Shown here in pieces: positions 1-11,350 of a DNA stretch of 64,000 nucleotides (position 1 is the first letter of the stretch; the number at the start of each line of letters is the position of its first letter). The position numbers were made by a program, and so were the translations under genes. This DNA is from Anticarsia gemmatalis. Lineage: Eukaryota > Arthropoda > Insecta > Lepidoptera > Erebidae. Where the stretch lies: NCBI RefSeq assembly GCF_050436995.1, contig NC_134763.1:10907001-10971000 (forward strand). The letters are read 5' to 3'. Below the pieces are notes generated by a model that worked only from the letters and a program-made list of their open reading frames with translations, did no database searches and had not been told where the DNA came from.

Positions 1-26
1 CCTAAAATAATCAGCATGCGTAATAA

Positions 27-100
27 GTGCGTATCTCAGTTGTCAACTAGAGTACGTCAATTTGAAAGCCGTTATGTAGTACATTGCAATCATCATTTTA
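27..100 (+). repeat. Fragment of a MITE-like repeat (family D)
   Basis: The stretch carries the signature 'cagttgtcaacta' followed by 'gaaagcc' and 'gtacattgcaat'. The same ordered words occur at both ends, in opposite orientation, of the element at 9177-9332. Only one arm is present, so it is either a truncated copy or one that runs on differently. It encodes nothing. The superfamily is unknown. Confidence 0.4.
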
Positions 101-740
101 GAAAATAAACTACATAATAATATATAAAAAATATTGGTCATCAAACGGTTATCTAAGATACACAGTAATTCTCCAGAAACGTATTCCATGTTATATGTAT
201 GATCGATGCAATTTCTCCTAATATCTACTCACAGAACCAACCCTGTATTTACGAACTACGCGTCCCAAGTTCTGTACTCCTGATTCCTTACAACTTCACA
301 AAGATAATTACTTCCTAGATGTAAAAACTGGCGTCTTTACCCGAGACAAGGAAAAAGAACAACTTTTTTAACTCCCTCAATAAACTAGGAAGCTTTAAAC
401 TGAGGGTAGTTCGCTAATGTTTAACGGCATAGTTAGCTATTAGTTTTATGATTTTATAGAAACTGGATGCAAGTTTTTTAATGCAGTTAAAGTTAGGCTG
501 GTTTGAAAGCGAGCGCTGTTGGGTGATAAAAGGTTCATACAACATACTGGCTTTGAAATTTTCTGGAAAAAATAAGTTTAAGCCCTATGAAATTTTTGCT
601 CAAATATTTATGACTCATATTATATTTGGTCACGCGAGTCAAAGTCAAATATTCTTTATTTCATAGTATATGAAAAGCTTTGTAGTATATAGTAATAATT
701 ATTGTATCCAATATCTCAATATTGAAGAGAAGACTTAATC
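101..740. other. Unassigned AT-rich DNA
   Basis: No gene, RNA or repeat was recognised. A 61-codon frame at 481-666 is rich in F, I and K, as expected of chance frames in AT-rich DNA, and has no domain I recognise. Confidence 0.5.
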
Positions 741-744
741 CCTA

Positions 745-800
745 CCGCATTCCAGGACCCTGTCTCACTGTTGGGCAATGATCTTTTCCTGGTAAGAGGT
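745..800 (+). repeat. Fragment of dispersed repeat family C
   Basis: The words 'ctgtctcactgttgggcaa' resemble the front of the dispersed lepidopteran repeat whose fuller copies are at 8500-8612 and 20795-20955 ('actgctgggcaa' then 'ccaccacgctgg'). Only the first part is present, so the call is tentative. Confidence 0.3.
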
Positions 801-1036
801 AAAATTTAAATTTTCTGAATGCCACAAAAGCTAAGACAGGCAAAGGATTTAGAAATAATAGTTCTTTATAAGACAAAAAGTAATTAGTTATCTAACTTTG
901 TTGATATTTATAGCAGAAACCACATACACATTCCCAATATAGCACTAAAAGATCGTGTGAGTTTTCCATTCGTAATTAATTCAAAAGAACAAAGGCATGC
1001 AAAGAAGATAAAATCAAAAATGGACGGGCTCGTATC

Positions 1037-1086
1037 AACCCTGTGTGCGGTCACGCGGGGTCATCCGGACCAAATCACTTGGAAAC
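1037..1086 (+). repeat. Diverged 50-bp repeat, copy 1 (family E)
   Basis: This 50-base, GC-richer segment aligns with 2045-2093. Shared blocks in order are 'gtgcgg', 'cac', 'gggg', 'gaccaaatc' and 'tggaaac', with roughly 70 percent of bases identical by eye. It could be an old repeat or a duplicated regulatory module. No coding potential was seen. Confidence 0.4.
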
Positions 1087-1166
1087 TTAGCACGGGTTAA
1101 TAATTGTCGGTGTGTTTGTCTGATTTATGTGCGAGAATATTTTGCTTGAATTATTGTGAACTATGA

Positions 1167-1210
1167 TTATCTGTTCTGAGCCTGGTATAATATACTTACA
1201 TACTTATATA
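1167..1210 (+). repeat. Probable internal fragment of a tRNA-derived SINE
   Basis: The word 'tgttctgagcctgg' followed by a 'tataagta'-like AT stretch matches the body of the SINE at 44012-44296, where 'tttgttctgagcctgg' precedes 'tatataagta'. The tRNA-like head is missing. It abuts the Helitron at 1217. Confidence 0.35.
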
Positions 1211-1216
1211 ATTACA

Positions 1217-1460
1217 CTAGCTGACCACCGAAACTTCGCTTGCGTCACAGAAGAGAGAATGGGTAAATTTGTTCACCATTTTTGTAAAAAAAATCTGGTA
1301 CTCTGCTCCTATTGGTCGTAGCGTGCTGATATATAGCCTATAGCCTTCCTGGATAAATGTACTATCTAAAACTTAAATAATTTTTCAAATCGGACCAGTA
1401 GTTTCTGAGATTAGCGCGTTCAAACAAACAAACTCTTCAGCTTTATAATATTTGTATAGA
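1217..1460 (-). mobile_element. Non-autonomous Helitron (family H1)
   Basis: Read on the minus strand the element starts TCTATACAAATATTATAAAG and ends in CTAG, with a host A and T on either side, the Helitron pattern of insertion between A and T without target duplication. The other copies keep a short hairpin (stem CGCAA/TTGCG) about 10 bases before CTAG; here the stem region is mutated (accgaaacttcgcttgcg). At 244 bp it cannot encode a Rep/Helicase and would depend on an autonomous Helitron elsewhere. Six further H1-like copies are in the window. Confidence 0.8.
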
Positions 1461-2040
1461 TTAGCAATGTATCTATATAAGTATACATAAAAAATATAAC
1501 AATTGCTCTATATCTTACACCGTAAAGTGACTCATATTCAGCAGAGAACAAGTAAGAGTACTATTTGTTATTTTACTTCTATTTAAAGAAACTAGTAAAA
1601 GTAGACTACTGTGACGAAATTCGGGTTTAAATGGTTATAAGAGAAAATACGAGTATGATTTATATAAATTTTAGTACTAAGTATTAAACTTAGTACTAAA
1701 ATTTAGGTTCTTATTAGCTCAAATATTAATACAGTTACTTAAATCCGTTAAAGCCATATGATCTACAAAGTTATATTTGTACAATATTGTTATTACAAAA
1801 TGCAAAACAGTAAAACCACAAACAAACGAGACATATATTGAAAAATCCAACTTCACATTTAAAAATGTTATTCCTAATGGAATTCCTGGTTCAACTTTAA
1901 AAATAAACTTTCATGAAAACTGAACTGGATCCGAGTGTTTGAAACTATAAAGAAGATAAAATATTAGTGTAATTTTTTTCTAGCTCAGCATTATACGAGA
2001 AGGGTTAAAACAATTTTGTGAAATAAAAGCGGGCTATTTG
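1461..2040. other. Unassigned AT-rich DNA with one hairpin
   Basis: No gene was recognised. The only structure noted is the inverted repeat at 1665-1705, listed separately. Confidence 0.5.
1665..1705. repeat. Perfect 17-bp inverted repeat
   Basis: Arms 1665-1681 (taaattttagtactaag) and 1689-1705 are exact reverse complements, separated by 7 bases. It could be a foldback remnant or cruciform-prone site. No flanking duplication was found. Confidence 0.6.
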
Positions 2041-2044
2041 TTTT

Positions 2045-2093
2045 AACCCGTCGTGCGGCCACAGGGGCCTGGGAGACCAAATCGCGTGGAAAC
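2045..2093 (+). repeat. Diverged 50-bp repeat, copy 2 (family E)
   Basis: Partner of 1037-1086, in the same orientation about 1 kb away. It continues into a moderately GC-rich unique stretch to about 2190. Confidence 0.4.
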
Positions 2094-3600
2094 ACTGCGA
2101 CAGTTATTGGACCCGATGACCGACCGAATTAAGTTCGATTGCGTTGGAAGGGTTATGGGTCACCGTGTGACTTTACACTATTTGCTGGACCAGTTTAAAT
2201 TCAGAGAAGAAATATTGACTTTGAAATGAAACGCGCTTCTCTCGTTTCCAACGAAGCACCCACGGGTTTTTAATACACTCGAGTGAAATTGTTGTCTGGT
2301 ACAGCACGTTTTCTACGGTACATTTAGTTTCCAGGTAAGTTATACGGAGTTATACCTCGATGTCACTTAAAATTATCTAGCAAATATTCATTAACAAAAG
2401 CTGAATAACGAAGGATTAAATGCATTAACTAAAGAGTGATTTCCTATCACAATCGTTTGTCAATTATATGGACTAACTAAGACTTACCTAGTACCTACCT
2501 ACCGAGGAAAATTGTATGAGAAATAGTATCTTGTTAAGTGTTAAATATCTGACTACTGTGTTATGCAAGCCTTGTTGCTTGAAATACAATATATCAACGC
2601 CACTAGCGTCTTCCGTAAGAACTAAATTCTTCAAGTCTAAGTCTAATTAGAACATTGAATTTTTTTACACATAAAGTATAATATGACCGTACCTAAAAAC
2701 CAAATTCCTCCTCTCTATTTTCTGCAGCACCAAACATAAAAAATCGCTCTACAGCTATAAAAAACCAAAGGTCTTTTAAATTTCTCAACCCATTTGTGAC
2801 AAGATTATCACTTTGGCTGTGATTTTTCGATCGGAAAAATTACAATGGAGTTAATCCCAGTTAATTGGGATCAGGCAGGATGTTTGATGACTGTGACCGG
2901 GTAACGCCATTTAACTTGCCGATAGCGTTTTTGTGAGTTATTTCCTTAGAGTTAATCGTTAGAGTTTTATGGCTCGCTTTTTTCGTTTCTACGTGTGAAA
3001 TTGCAATGAGAATTTTGTGTGGTAGGGATAAAATGTTTTCAATAGAATGGTATCTCATAAGTTTAAGCAAATGTGTATAAAAATCACCTTTATTACCTAC
3101 ATTAATGACTACTTTATCTGATACTCGATCTGTTGCTTCATTTACATACCTCAGACAAAATCGAATGAATTTTCTATTCATAGAAATTCACCATACATTT
3201 TGAACAATCATAGTAATATGGGTGTTAGTGTTAATTCCCGTGACGAGATGCATCACGAAAGTTAATTTATGATGTAGAACGATCAACACACTATGTTGAA
3301 GTTTTCTGTCAAAAGATTTACTCTTTTATTCTTCATTACTACAGTTTAAATTACTATGAGAATGATTTGTTATCAATCATATTTTTAAAATGGTTATCGG
3401 TTATGGTGAAAAATAGTGTGTCAAAGTACTTGCATACATAATACAATGAAACACCACACCCATTAACGAAAAGACCTTCACATAATCGAACACGAACAAA
3501 AATAAGATTTTCCAATTACAGACACGAGTATCAAAGAGAATGTGTATGAAGCGATACACAAAATAATTGCGGATATTCTCTCCGTTACCGGCAAATGGGA
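2094..3600. other. Unassigned DNA with a 106-codon open frame
   Basis: A minus-strand ATG frame at 2861-3181 is 106 codons long and not strongly repetitive, but I recognise no domain, and no promoter or polyadenylation signal ties it to a transcript. Just beyond its stop lie two small palindromes (around 2823-2841 and 2855-2872). A splice-acceptor-like 'ttttccaattacag' ends at 3521, which opens a frame continuing to 3736; this is suggestive of an exon but not sufficient. Confidence 0.3.
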
Positions 3601-3606
3601 GAATTC

Positions 3607-3637
3607 ACTTCCGCCGGATGTAGGCACCGGCGGAAGT
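3607..3637. repeat. GC-rich perfect 11-bp inverted repeat
   Basis: Arms ACTTCCGCCGG (3607-3617) and CCGGCGGAAGT (3627-3637) are perfect reverse complements around a 9-base loop. Each arm holds a CGGAAGT core, the type of site bound by ETS-family factors, in opposite orientation. It sits in a GC-rich island (about 3590-3715) inside AT-rich DNA, which suggests a regulatory role. That is inference. Confidence 0.55.
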
Positions 3638-6600
3638 TTACTTAGCCCGCGCAAAACCGACGCCGGCCCGCGTCACCTCCGGTTGTATCGGAGTTCGGTC
3701 TCTGCGGTGCGATTGGATAATGCGACTTTTGAATGATTCAAGTGTGTTTACCGCATGGAGGAATTATCGAAGATGGATATGTCTGACATACCTCTGTTGT
3801 AGTACTATTTGAAGCGATAATAGTCTCCTATTATCGCATGAAATAATACTAGAACAGAGGAAGTAGTTGCTCAAATTCAGATAGAATATGAAAATAAATG
3901 TACTATGTTGGGTGTAAGTCGACAATTACACCCAATAGAGATATAGAGGTACAGTAGAACTCAAATTACGACTTTATAGGATTTAAAACAGTAACTATTA
4001 ACAGGACATTCCTGTTTTGAAGTATCAAAATTATGATCTAAAAAATAGTATCAATAATCATCATAAATGATGTCAGATGTCGTCCAACAGACACATTTAT
4101 TGATTAAATATTTTTTTTGAAAAAGTTTAATAGCAGAGCGAGTATTTTATGCACTGCTAGTTAAAAATAGGCTGAAAAATACAGTATGGCTATCAGTCCA
4201 ATACAATTTATAACAATATATTATTTACATTCCTACATGCATTTAATTTCTCAAGTAAACGTCATTCTCAATTAAGCTCGTTACACACCAGTTTAATCTG
4301 TCATTAAGCCATATTCTGTACACTGCATTACATGATACTCGTCCTGTCTAATGCGAATTACGCTTAACAATATTAAGCTAATAGCCTTTATGTATTAACA
4401 TTATTATGTTTGCTCTCTCTCTCTCTCTGTCTCTCATTAGAGATGAGACGTATGTAATCGTTTGTAATAGACAATGATGGTACTAAGTTGAACTACATGT
4501 GAAACGGTTTGTCAAAAGATGGGTACGACAATATAAATGAGTTTGTGTGTAATTTGGAAAACATTCTCAAGTTTATATTTTCGTTATTGATAGTAATTAG
4601 ATAGTTTTGTTATTAACTGTCGTATTTTATCACATACTTCAAAGTAAGAAATATATTTGGTTATATTCTAATTTTCTCGTGAAGATAGGCACGTAAATAT
4701 ATTTAATTTAAATAACATTATATCTATTTAAGTAAAGACTAAAGCTGTAAGGGATACAAGACACCGTTTTATCGCTGCTAAGAATAATAAAAAACAAACA
4801 AAATTTCTTTACACCTGGCAAAAAAAATCGCAACGACAAATCGCTCCCTCAAAACCAGCCCTTAAACAACTGGTAGCTCGCGTGAGCCCACCAGTTACTG
4901 CAAAGCGAAACACACAAAAGAAACGATAAGGCACCGACATTAGGGCCATCCTTCTTACAATGAATAGAAATTACGCCCCTAGGCCTCCAAGATAAATGGA
5001 CCCACTCTCAGAGCGCATGGACTCGCCTAATGTTTGGATGCGGAACAAAATTAAGTGGGGAACAAAGGTATGTGTTCAGCAAAGTCACTGGGAAGTAAGT
5101 CGGGACGCTTTTAGAAGAAGTGCTTTAGGTACAAATATTTGTCCGCATTGTGGAGGAAATTTTATGCGTTAGTGAAATATTGTATGGAAATGAGAGGTTA
5201 ATAATATAATGTATATTTTCAAGACGCTAGGCGTTGGTATGAGGAGTTTGTTTATGCTTGATGATCTGGATACGTACCAGGATGTGTATGACTAGCGAAG
5301 GGTTTGAAAAAACAAACGAGAGGACATTTAACAGCACTGGAATAGTTAAACAGCAAAGTTAATCATCACTAGATTTTGTTTAACAGTAATTAAACTTTAC
5401 TAAAATATGTTACAGCTTCCATAATAAATAGTCACTCATTATTATATAAGATTTTTGAAGCCACCCTTTAAGATAGTATATTATGGCAAATGCATTTAAA
5501 TAAACTTTTTATAGATCTGAAAAAATGAGTTAATATAATATTCTCGGTATACCGGAAAACATTTAAGTATTATTTAGCTGCTTAAACCCTCGTAATATTC
5601 GTGATATGAGACAGCCTGTTTATTTTAACAGTCAGAAAACCTTACCACTTTGACTTTTTCTTACAATGACATTTAGAGACCCTACATATTCGACAGCAAG
5701 TATCATCCTAATAAATGGGTAACTAAGTATTTTCTGGACTAAAACGTAGCTCAAACGACTAAGGTCAAAGTTTACGAACACTAAAACATTAATAGAAAAC
5801 AAGAAGTACAGGAAAGATGGGAGGGAAATTAAGGAGAGGGCCGCAGACGCGAACCATTTGTCCGTCTGTCCGTTACACTTAACTTGGGAACCTCATTCGC
5901 TTAACACTCACCTGGGGATCTAGGGGAAATTGTTTACGAGACGATATTTTGAACGGGATCTTTGAAAATGAAGTCGAAACGCTTGAATTTTGTTGTGATT
6001 TGTGTACGATAAATTATATCTCCAAAGTATATAGCTAAGTAACTCTAGTATAAGTATGTGGTTCAAAATTTTTCAAGAGTAGATCTGATAGTACTGTTAT
6101 AGCAAATGTTTGTCAACAACGACCATATAGCCCGAATCCTATACTTTTCTTTGATTATGGTATTGATTTTTATGCTGCAAAAATATTTTACAACATAGTT
6201 TTTTAATAGCAACCGAGTTCATAAAGTAAAATGTGAAAATATCATCGATTTAAAATATTATGATAAATGGTATTTTTCTTTGTAGTTTTTTGTTACAGCC
6301 TGCCCTTTCGTGGTATTGACCCGTATATTCTTACCTAATACTAGCCCTTCCCTGCCTCTTAGTTTAAATGAGATTAGATTAAACGTTTTGCTCTTAACAA
6401 TACACAAGAGACTACATTTTTTGCTACAAGAGGTTTTTAGGGAACCTAAAGGCAGTTTTTTTGCTAAATTGGGATACGGGAAATTGAATTATGTATTCTG
6501 TTTCGTTTTACTTATGTTATTTAGTTTTCTTTGAAGATTAAAACGGGTTGGTTAAATTGGAACACAAATGAAACAATTTGTGGATGAAAATAATTTTATA

Positions 6601-8490
6601 AATTCTTATTTATAGCCTTTTTGCTATGTTTTTATTTCATATAATTGAATAGAAATATACTTAAAAACACAGTGATAACAAGTAATTAATGGACAAATGC
6701 AACAAACCAATGGTTTTTGTTGAAATTCTCTCTCCAAGAATTTTTCTCCATTAGGTACCAAATTATACATATTTGACGTTTTTTGAACACCATTTTAAAC
6801 TTAGTAAGACTTCGGGTACAGTGTGGTTAAGAAATAATTATCACATTAATTTACTTCTAATAAAACTTGCATGCCATAGTTCTTTAAATAGTAAGTAACA
6901 GAACGGTCCACATATATCATTGATACAAGTTTATTTTCAGCATCAACAACACCTGGCCTTTCAAGGACACGGATTATATCTGTAGGTAGTTTAAAGGCTT
7001 TCCTTTCTCGGAATGGCTATAAATACCTTCCCTATAAGATCCTTTTATGAAACCCTTTCATTCATTTTGTCCACGTGACCAAATATTTGATATAGTTAAA
7101 TGTATGATTTCAACAATAGGTGGATATCATGTTTGGTCGTGAAGGTACGTAGGTTTGATTTCTATAAGGGTGCCGTGATTATTTTTATGCTTCCGTAGGT
7201 GTGAGCTTTTGGCAACGTGCGTTAGAGTTGTATGCGCCGGCAATTATTTTTAGACAGAAGAAATAGAAACCTGACGAAAGATAAAAGATAAAACCTGATA
7301 GAAACAGTGGGGTCTTCTATTACAAAAATATTATTAGAAAGAGTTTTCGGTTTTAAATATGACCAATGACGCGATAAAATCCATTACGCAATGGTTAGGA
7401 TAGTCATTATATTATTAAATATTTAGGTGATCTACGAATAACTGTTTCTGTTTCGTTAGACTTTTGTACGTGTCATTGTGATTATTACCTCATAATGCAG
7501 GACCTTAATTTCAAGTAGAATTGATGTATAAATTTTGAAATACTTATCTGAAACCGATACTACCGAAAAATACAAAAAAATATATGATAAACAATAAAAT
7601 CATTTTGCAAAATATAAACAATACGCCGATACGCGGTGGAGCGAACAGATCCACTATAAATCTCTTGTATTACGAATGGGTACATAAAAATTCATTGCTT
7701 TCCTTCGATTTATCCGAACAGTTTTCTTTTCATTGTAAGAGTATTATTTTATGCACCCCCAGTGAACGGTGCGGCTTGGAATATTGGAGTTCTGGATAAG
7801 AATGTTTGTTGTCTTGTCTCATTTATTAGATAGATTATTTTATGTTCTGATACGAAATTATGAGAATATCCTAAATAATAATATGTAGTTAAGCAGCCAG
7901 CGCAAAAATATGTATTTTAAATATTTTAGGGTTATGGGTTATTGCTATATTTTTTTATTCAATTCAATCTTATGTACTACGTGTTTCAGGCTTAAACTTA
8001 AAAAACCACGATTTAAGAGAACTATTATAAGGCGGTTATTACACGTTAGTAAAATATTACCTTTATAAACTTGAGCTAAATTAGAAATCTATAATTATTA
8101 CCTTTACCTTTATACTCTTCATTTATATACTTTTAGTTCCGGCAAGTGTTAAATTGCTCCTAAAAACTTCTCTAGATTTCCAGGACTCGATGATCGCAAC
8201 ATGTATCCAAGTTTATACTCGAAACATTAACACAATCGAACACACCATATCCGACCTCTAAAACTCCAAGTATGGCTCGCTTTTTACTACCAATTGGAAA
8301 TGAGTTAGAGTTGAACAGAGCTATGTATTTCATCTGTGTATTGGTGGGAGTTATGATACGGCATATATGAAACTGGAATTACTCGGAGTTCGATCTCGTG
8401 TTGATTCACTGTATAATTGTTACTGTTGATTTTTCATAGCTTTCAATATGCGAGTATTATGGGTACATAAAATATCACTGTCATGTGTTT
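3638..8490. other. Mostly unassigned AT-rich DNA
   Basis: No gene or full repeat was recognised. A CT microsatellite is at 4413-4435. A compositionally balanced stretch at about 4810-5170 and another at 5820-5930 stand out from the AT-rich surroundings and could be conserved non-coding DNA. Short frames at 6310-6534 and 7584-7799 look like chance frames. Confidence 0.45.
4413..4435. repeat. CT microsatellite
   Basis: Eight consecutive CT units, then GT and further CT. GA/CT tracts are the binding motif of GAGA-factor-like proteins in insects, but a neutral microsatellite is the simpler reading. Confidence 0.8.
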
Positions 8491-8499
8491 TTTTACCCA

Positions 8500-8612
8500 T
8501 TAGGTACCTATTGTTCCATTGCTGGGTAAGGGTCGTCTTCTAGATGAGGGAGAGGGTAGGCCTCGAGTCCACTACGCTGGCCAAGTGAGGGTTGGGGATT
8601 GTCATTGGCTAG
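8500..8612 (+). repeat. Dispersed repeat family C, partial copy
   Basis: It runs from 'tgttccattgctgggtaag' through 'gatgagggagaggg' and 'ccactacgctggccaag' to 'gggttggggattgtc'. This word order recurs at 20795-20955, 22068-22140, 50800-50865 and 60800-60950. I recognise it as a common lepidopteran dispersed repeat, SINE-like or LINE-3'-derived; the exact family cannot be named from sequence alone. Confidence 0.5.
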
Positions 8613-8644
8613 TCTAAATTATACTGCATATGCGAAACATCCAA

Positions 8645-8801
8645 TACCGCAATTCTGTACAGTCGTTTCTATCGAGTATCGAGACATTTAAAGTGTACTA
8701 CAAAAATGGTTCCTAGCGTGCCCGCTAGAAGCGCTGATCAAATTTTCATACAAAATTTCTCGATAGCCCATCGGTTTTCATTAGTGGAAGAAAACCGTGC
8801 T
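8645..8801 (+). mobile_element. Family A MITE
   Basis: Terminal words 'accgcaattctgtacag' and 'gaagaaaaccgtgcta' are degraded inverted repeats of the family end GTAGCNCGATTCTCTAC. The core includes 'cgagtatcgaga', 'acatttaaagtgtacta', 'cccgctagaagcgctgatc' and 'tttctcgatagcc', in the same order as the copies at 10011 and 30868. The 65-codon frame at 8706-8903 overlaps the element and is not a gene. Confidence 0.6.
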
Positions 8802-9176
8802 AAATTAATAATCGTCTTAAATTGGAGAGATATCGATATGGAAAAATGGGTAACAACTGTAGCGTATTTTGAAATATTAAGGGCGATAGTACCAACTATA
8901 TGAAATAATTTTCTGATATTTGGGGTTTTAAAAACACTTCAAGGATGAATAAAGGTTAAAAAAGAGAGGTAACGGCAAACAAGTACTAAATAAAACCTTG
9001 AAACAAATAGCTACTTAGACTTAGAAATAATGCCTAGTAATCAAAAACAACAAAATTACACACTCTTAAAGGTCAACCTCAAGAAAACACCTCGTCATAA
9101 TATTAATATTTAGGCATAATATAGTGACTAAGTTTTTGTTAGAACTAACTAAGAAACCTACGTTTAGTACTTCTAA
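8802..9176. other. Unassigned AT-rich DNA
   Basis: Nothing recognised. Confidence 0.5.
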
Positions 9177-9332
9177 CACGCATCTCAGTTGACAACTATT
9201 CGAAAGCCACTAAGCTGTACATTGTTTTCTCTCTTGATTATAGTGATCAATACGTCATATCAACGCAGCAATGTATTGCAAAGTGGCTATCAATTTCACG
9301 TATACTAGTTGTCAACTACGAAACGTAATAAG
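9177..9332. mobile_element. MITE with long imperfect terminal inverted repeats (family D)
   Basis: The left end reads 'acgcatctcagttgacaact', then 'gaaagccactaagctgtac'. The right end, reverse complemented, repeats this order with 'agttgacaacta', 'gatagccactttgcaatac'. The arms are about 50-60 bp around a short AT-rich centre. There is no ORF. The fragment at 27-100 is a second copy. No clear target duplication was found, so the superfamily is open. Confidence 0.5.
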
Positions 9333-10010
9333 TCCGATGATCGTTTCTAATATTATCATACAAAACCACTTTGTTTAAACCCTTTTGAAGTCACTCATCC
9401 ATAAATGGTCAACAGTAATAAGCAACCAGTAGCTTGGCCAGTGCAAGATTTATTTCTTCACTTTATTCACGTCAATTTCTTACTTATAAGTTTATGCAAT
9501 TAATCTTGGTCTATTTGTAATTTAGCGAAGTACCCATTAAAAATCCTATTTAAAAGTGTAACACAATATCAATTTGAAAAGGAACAAATTCAAAACTACC
9601 CAATACTTACAAAATAATATCAAGATATTTTTTTTTGCACTTCAAGCAATATAAAGGATATATAATACTTGATCTTTGGAATACTTTTTTTTCTTATCCC
9701 TACCGAATTCGATTCTTGAGCAAAGGCCTTCCTCTTACTACTCTACTGGTCACAATCCTCGGCCTTTCACTGCCAACCATCTCCGAAAAAATATTCTTAA
9801 AAAGATTTTAAGATCATCATAAAACTGCACTAACTCAAAGATTGACACATCACTTCATTTCATGTCGTAAACTCGTTATCTAACACTGGAACATAACATC
9901 AAACACTACTGCGTCTCAATTGGCTATAATTTACATAATAACAGGTATTTCCACCATGGTGGGTGGTGAAATAATAACATTGAACTGTGCTGTGCTAAGT
10001 TTTCAGTACA
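9333..10010. other. Unassigned AT-rich DNA
   Basis: No gene recognised. A perfect 12-bp palindrome CCACCATGGTGG lies at 9951-9962, within a longer imperfect symmetry (atttccacc to ggtgaaat). Confidence 0.45.
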
Positions 10011-10179
10011 GTAGCGCGATGCTCTACAGTTGGTACTGGCGAGTATCGAAAGCTTGACATTTAAAATGTACTGCCAAATTAGTTCACACGACGCCCGTTA
10101 GAGGCGCTGATTAGATTATCATTTAAAATTTCTCGATAACTAGCCGGTTGTTGGTAGTAGTGGTAGAGACTCGAGCTGT
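10011..10179 (+). mobile_element. Family A MITE, near full length
   Basis: The 5' end GTAGCGCGATGCTCTAC and the 3' end GTAGAGACTCGAGCTGT are inverted copies of each other. The core contains 'ggcgagtatcgaaagcttg', 'cgacgcccgttagaggcgct' and 'gataactagccggttg'. The length is about 169 bp. It is non-coding and would be mobilised by a transposase encoded elsewhere. Target duplication is unclear. Confidence 0.7.
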
Positions 10180-11109
10180 TCATAGTTGACTACAATATTT
10201 AGTTAGTAAATGACTAGTATAAGCTATCTGCGCCTTAAACACTTTGTAAATGGCAATAAAGGCCGATATGAATAGCCTGTATATTACTATGGATAGACTT
10301 GCTTATCTTTTTACATTCAGAGACATTTGGTATCCATCAAAGATCAGCAAATCTACCCTATAAGTTATATTAATTATCAACCGTAATTGATTAAGGTCTC
10401 TGCTTAGTGGCATTTGAGATGAACTTTTTCCTTCGTCAAGAGCACTATGCCAGTTTTAACTGTATACAATGTGATGTGATGTGATTTTGGCATTTTGCTG
10501 TCAAAATAAGAAAGAAACATGCCTACTGGCGACTATAAGCAGTTCGCGGTTTAAGAAAAATGTGGATTGGAAATAATACTACATGTACTACACTATCTTT
10601 TTGCCAAACTGCATCATCCTTCGTTCAAAGGGTAACAAATGTACACCCACAAACTTTCGCATTTTCGCTTTATAGCATGAAGATGATTGAGAAACAAAGC
10701 ACAGCACAGCTTAGCAAAATATAATTTTTCACTATTATTCCGCACCTAAGCCTTACCATAGTGGTTGAGTTTTATGCCAGACTATAAAGATTATGAGGTC
10801 AGATTATTGGTTTGTACTTTTATGAGTTGGAAAGGTTTCAATTGCATTATGAGGGTAGTTGTTTTAATAACTGAATGCTTCTAGACTATTGTTTTGCAAT
10901 TTAGGTTTTATAGTAACTTGTGTGTTGTAAAATGGTTTTTTATTGCCTTAACTGGAACTGGACTTGATTTTTTTAAGAATAGGAATGAAATCCAATTTTG
11001 TGAAACAAGGACAATTAATTCAATGAACGCAATTGACAATAGGACGCGAAAAAACCCTTTACACAAAATACTTATTTTCTGTGTGAAATAAACCCACCCT
11101 AATAAATAA
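10180..11109. other. Unassigned AT-rich DNA
   Basis: Nothing recognised. Frames on both strands between 10894 and 11114 overlap each other and are chance frames. Confidence 0.5.
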
Positions 11110-11121
11110 GACACTCTAAGA

Positions 11122-11338
11122 CAGTTGCGCTCACCGGTTGGTAAACGATCTGTGGGTTAAGCAACCCTTGGCACGGTCATATCATGGATGGGTGACTGCA
11201 TCGGTATTAAAACTGAGCGTCTACGTGTTTCGGGGAGCACATTAAAAGATTCGTTAAGTTTTGTCAAAGGCCTTTTGGGTGGCTTGAACCACTTTGACAC
11301 TAAATTGGCCACTAGCCGCACAATAAAATAAAATTAAT
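11122..11338 (+). mobile_element. 5S-rRNA-derived SINE, flanked by target-site duplications
   Basis: The head contains 'gttaagcaacc', then 'ggcacggtca', then 'ggatgggtgactgca'. This is the order and approximate spacing of the internal RNA polymerase III control region of 5S rRNA (A box GTTAAGC, C box GGATGGGTGACCGC). The body continues with 'gtcaaaggccttttgggtgg' and 'actttgacactaaattggcc' and ends in AT-rich 'aataaaataaaattaat'. It is flanked by 12-base near-identical repeats, gacactctaaga at 11110-11121 and gacactctagga at 11339-11350, a retrotransposition hallmark. Relatives are at 28922, 16041 (minus) and 38091. The host LINE is unknown. Confidence 0.75.
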
Positions 11339-11350
11339 GACACTCTAGGA

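Noticed and set aside
2861..3181. 106-codon minus-strand ATG frame
   Set aside because: Residue mix is protein-like but no family was recognised and there is no transcript signal; left as unassigned.
9690..9785. Family C repeat copy
   Set aside because: Only 'gagcaaaggccttcctc' fits; the rest does not follow the family order.
11150..11210. 5S rRNA gene
   Set aside because: Only the control region resembles 5S; the rest diverges and the unit has SINE body and target duplications.
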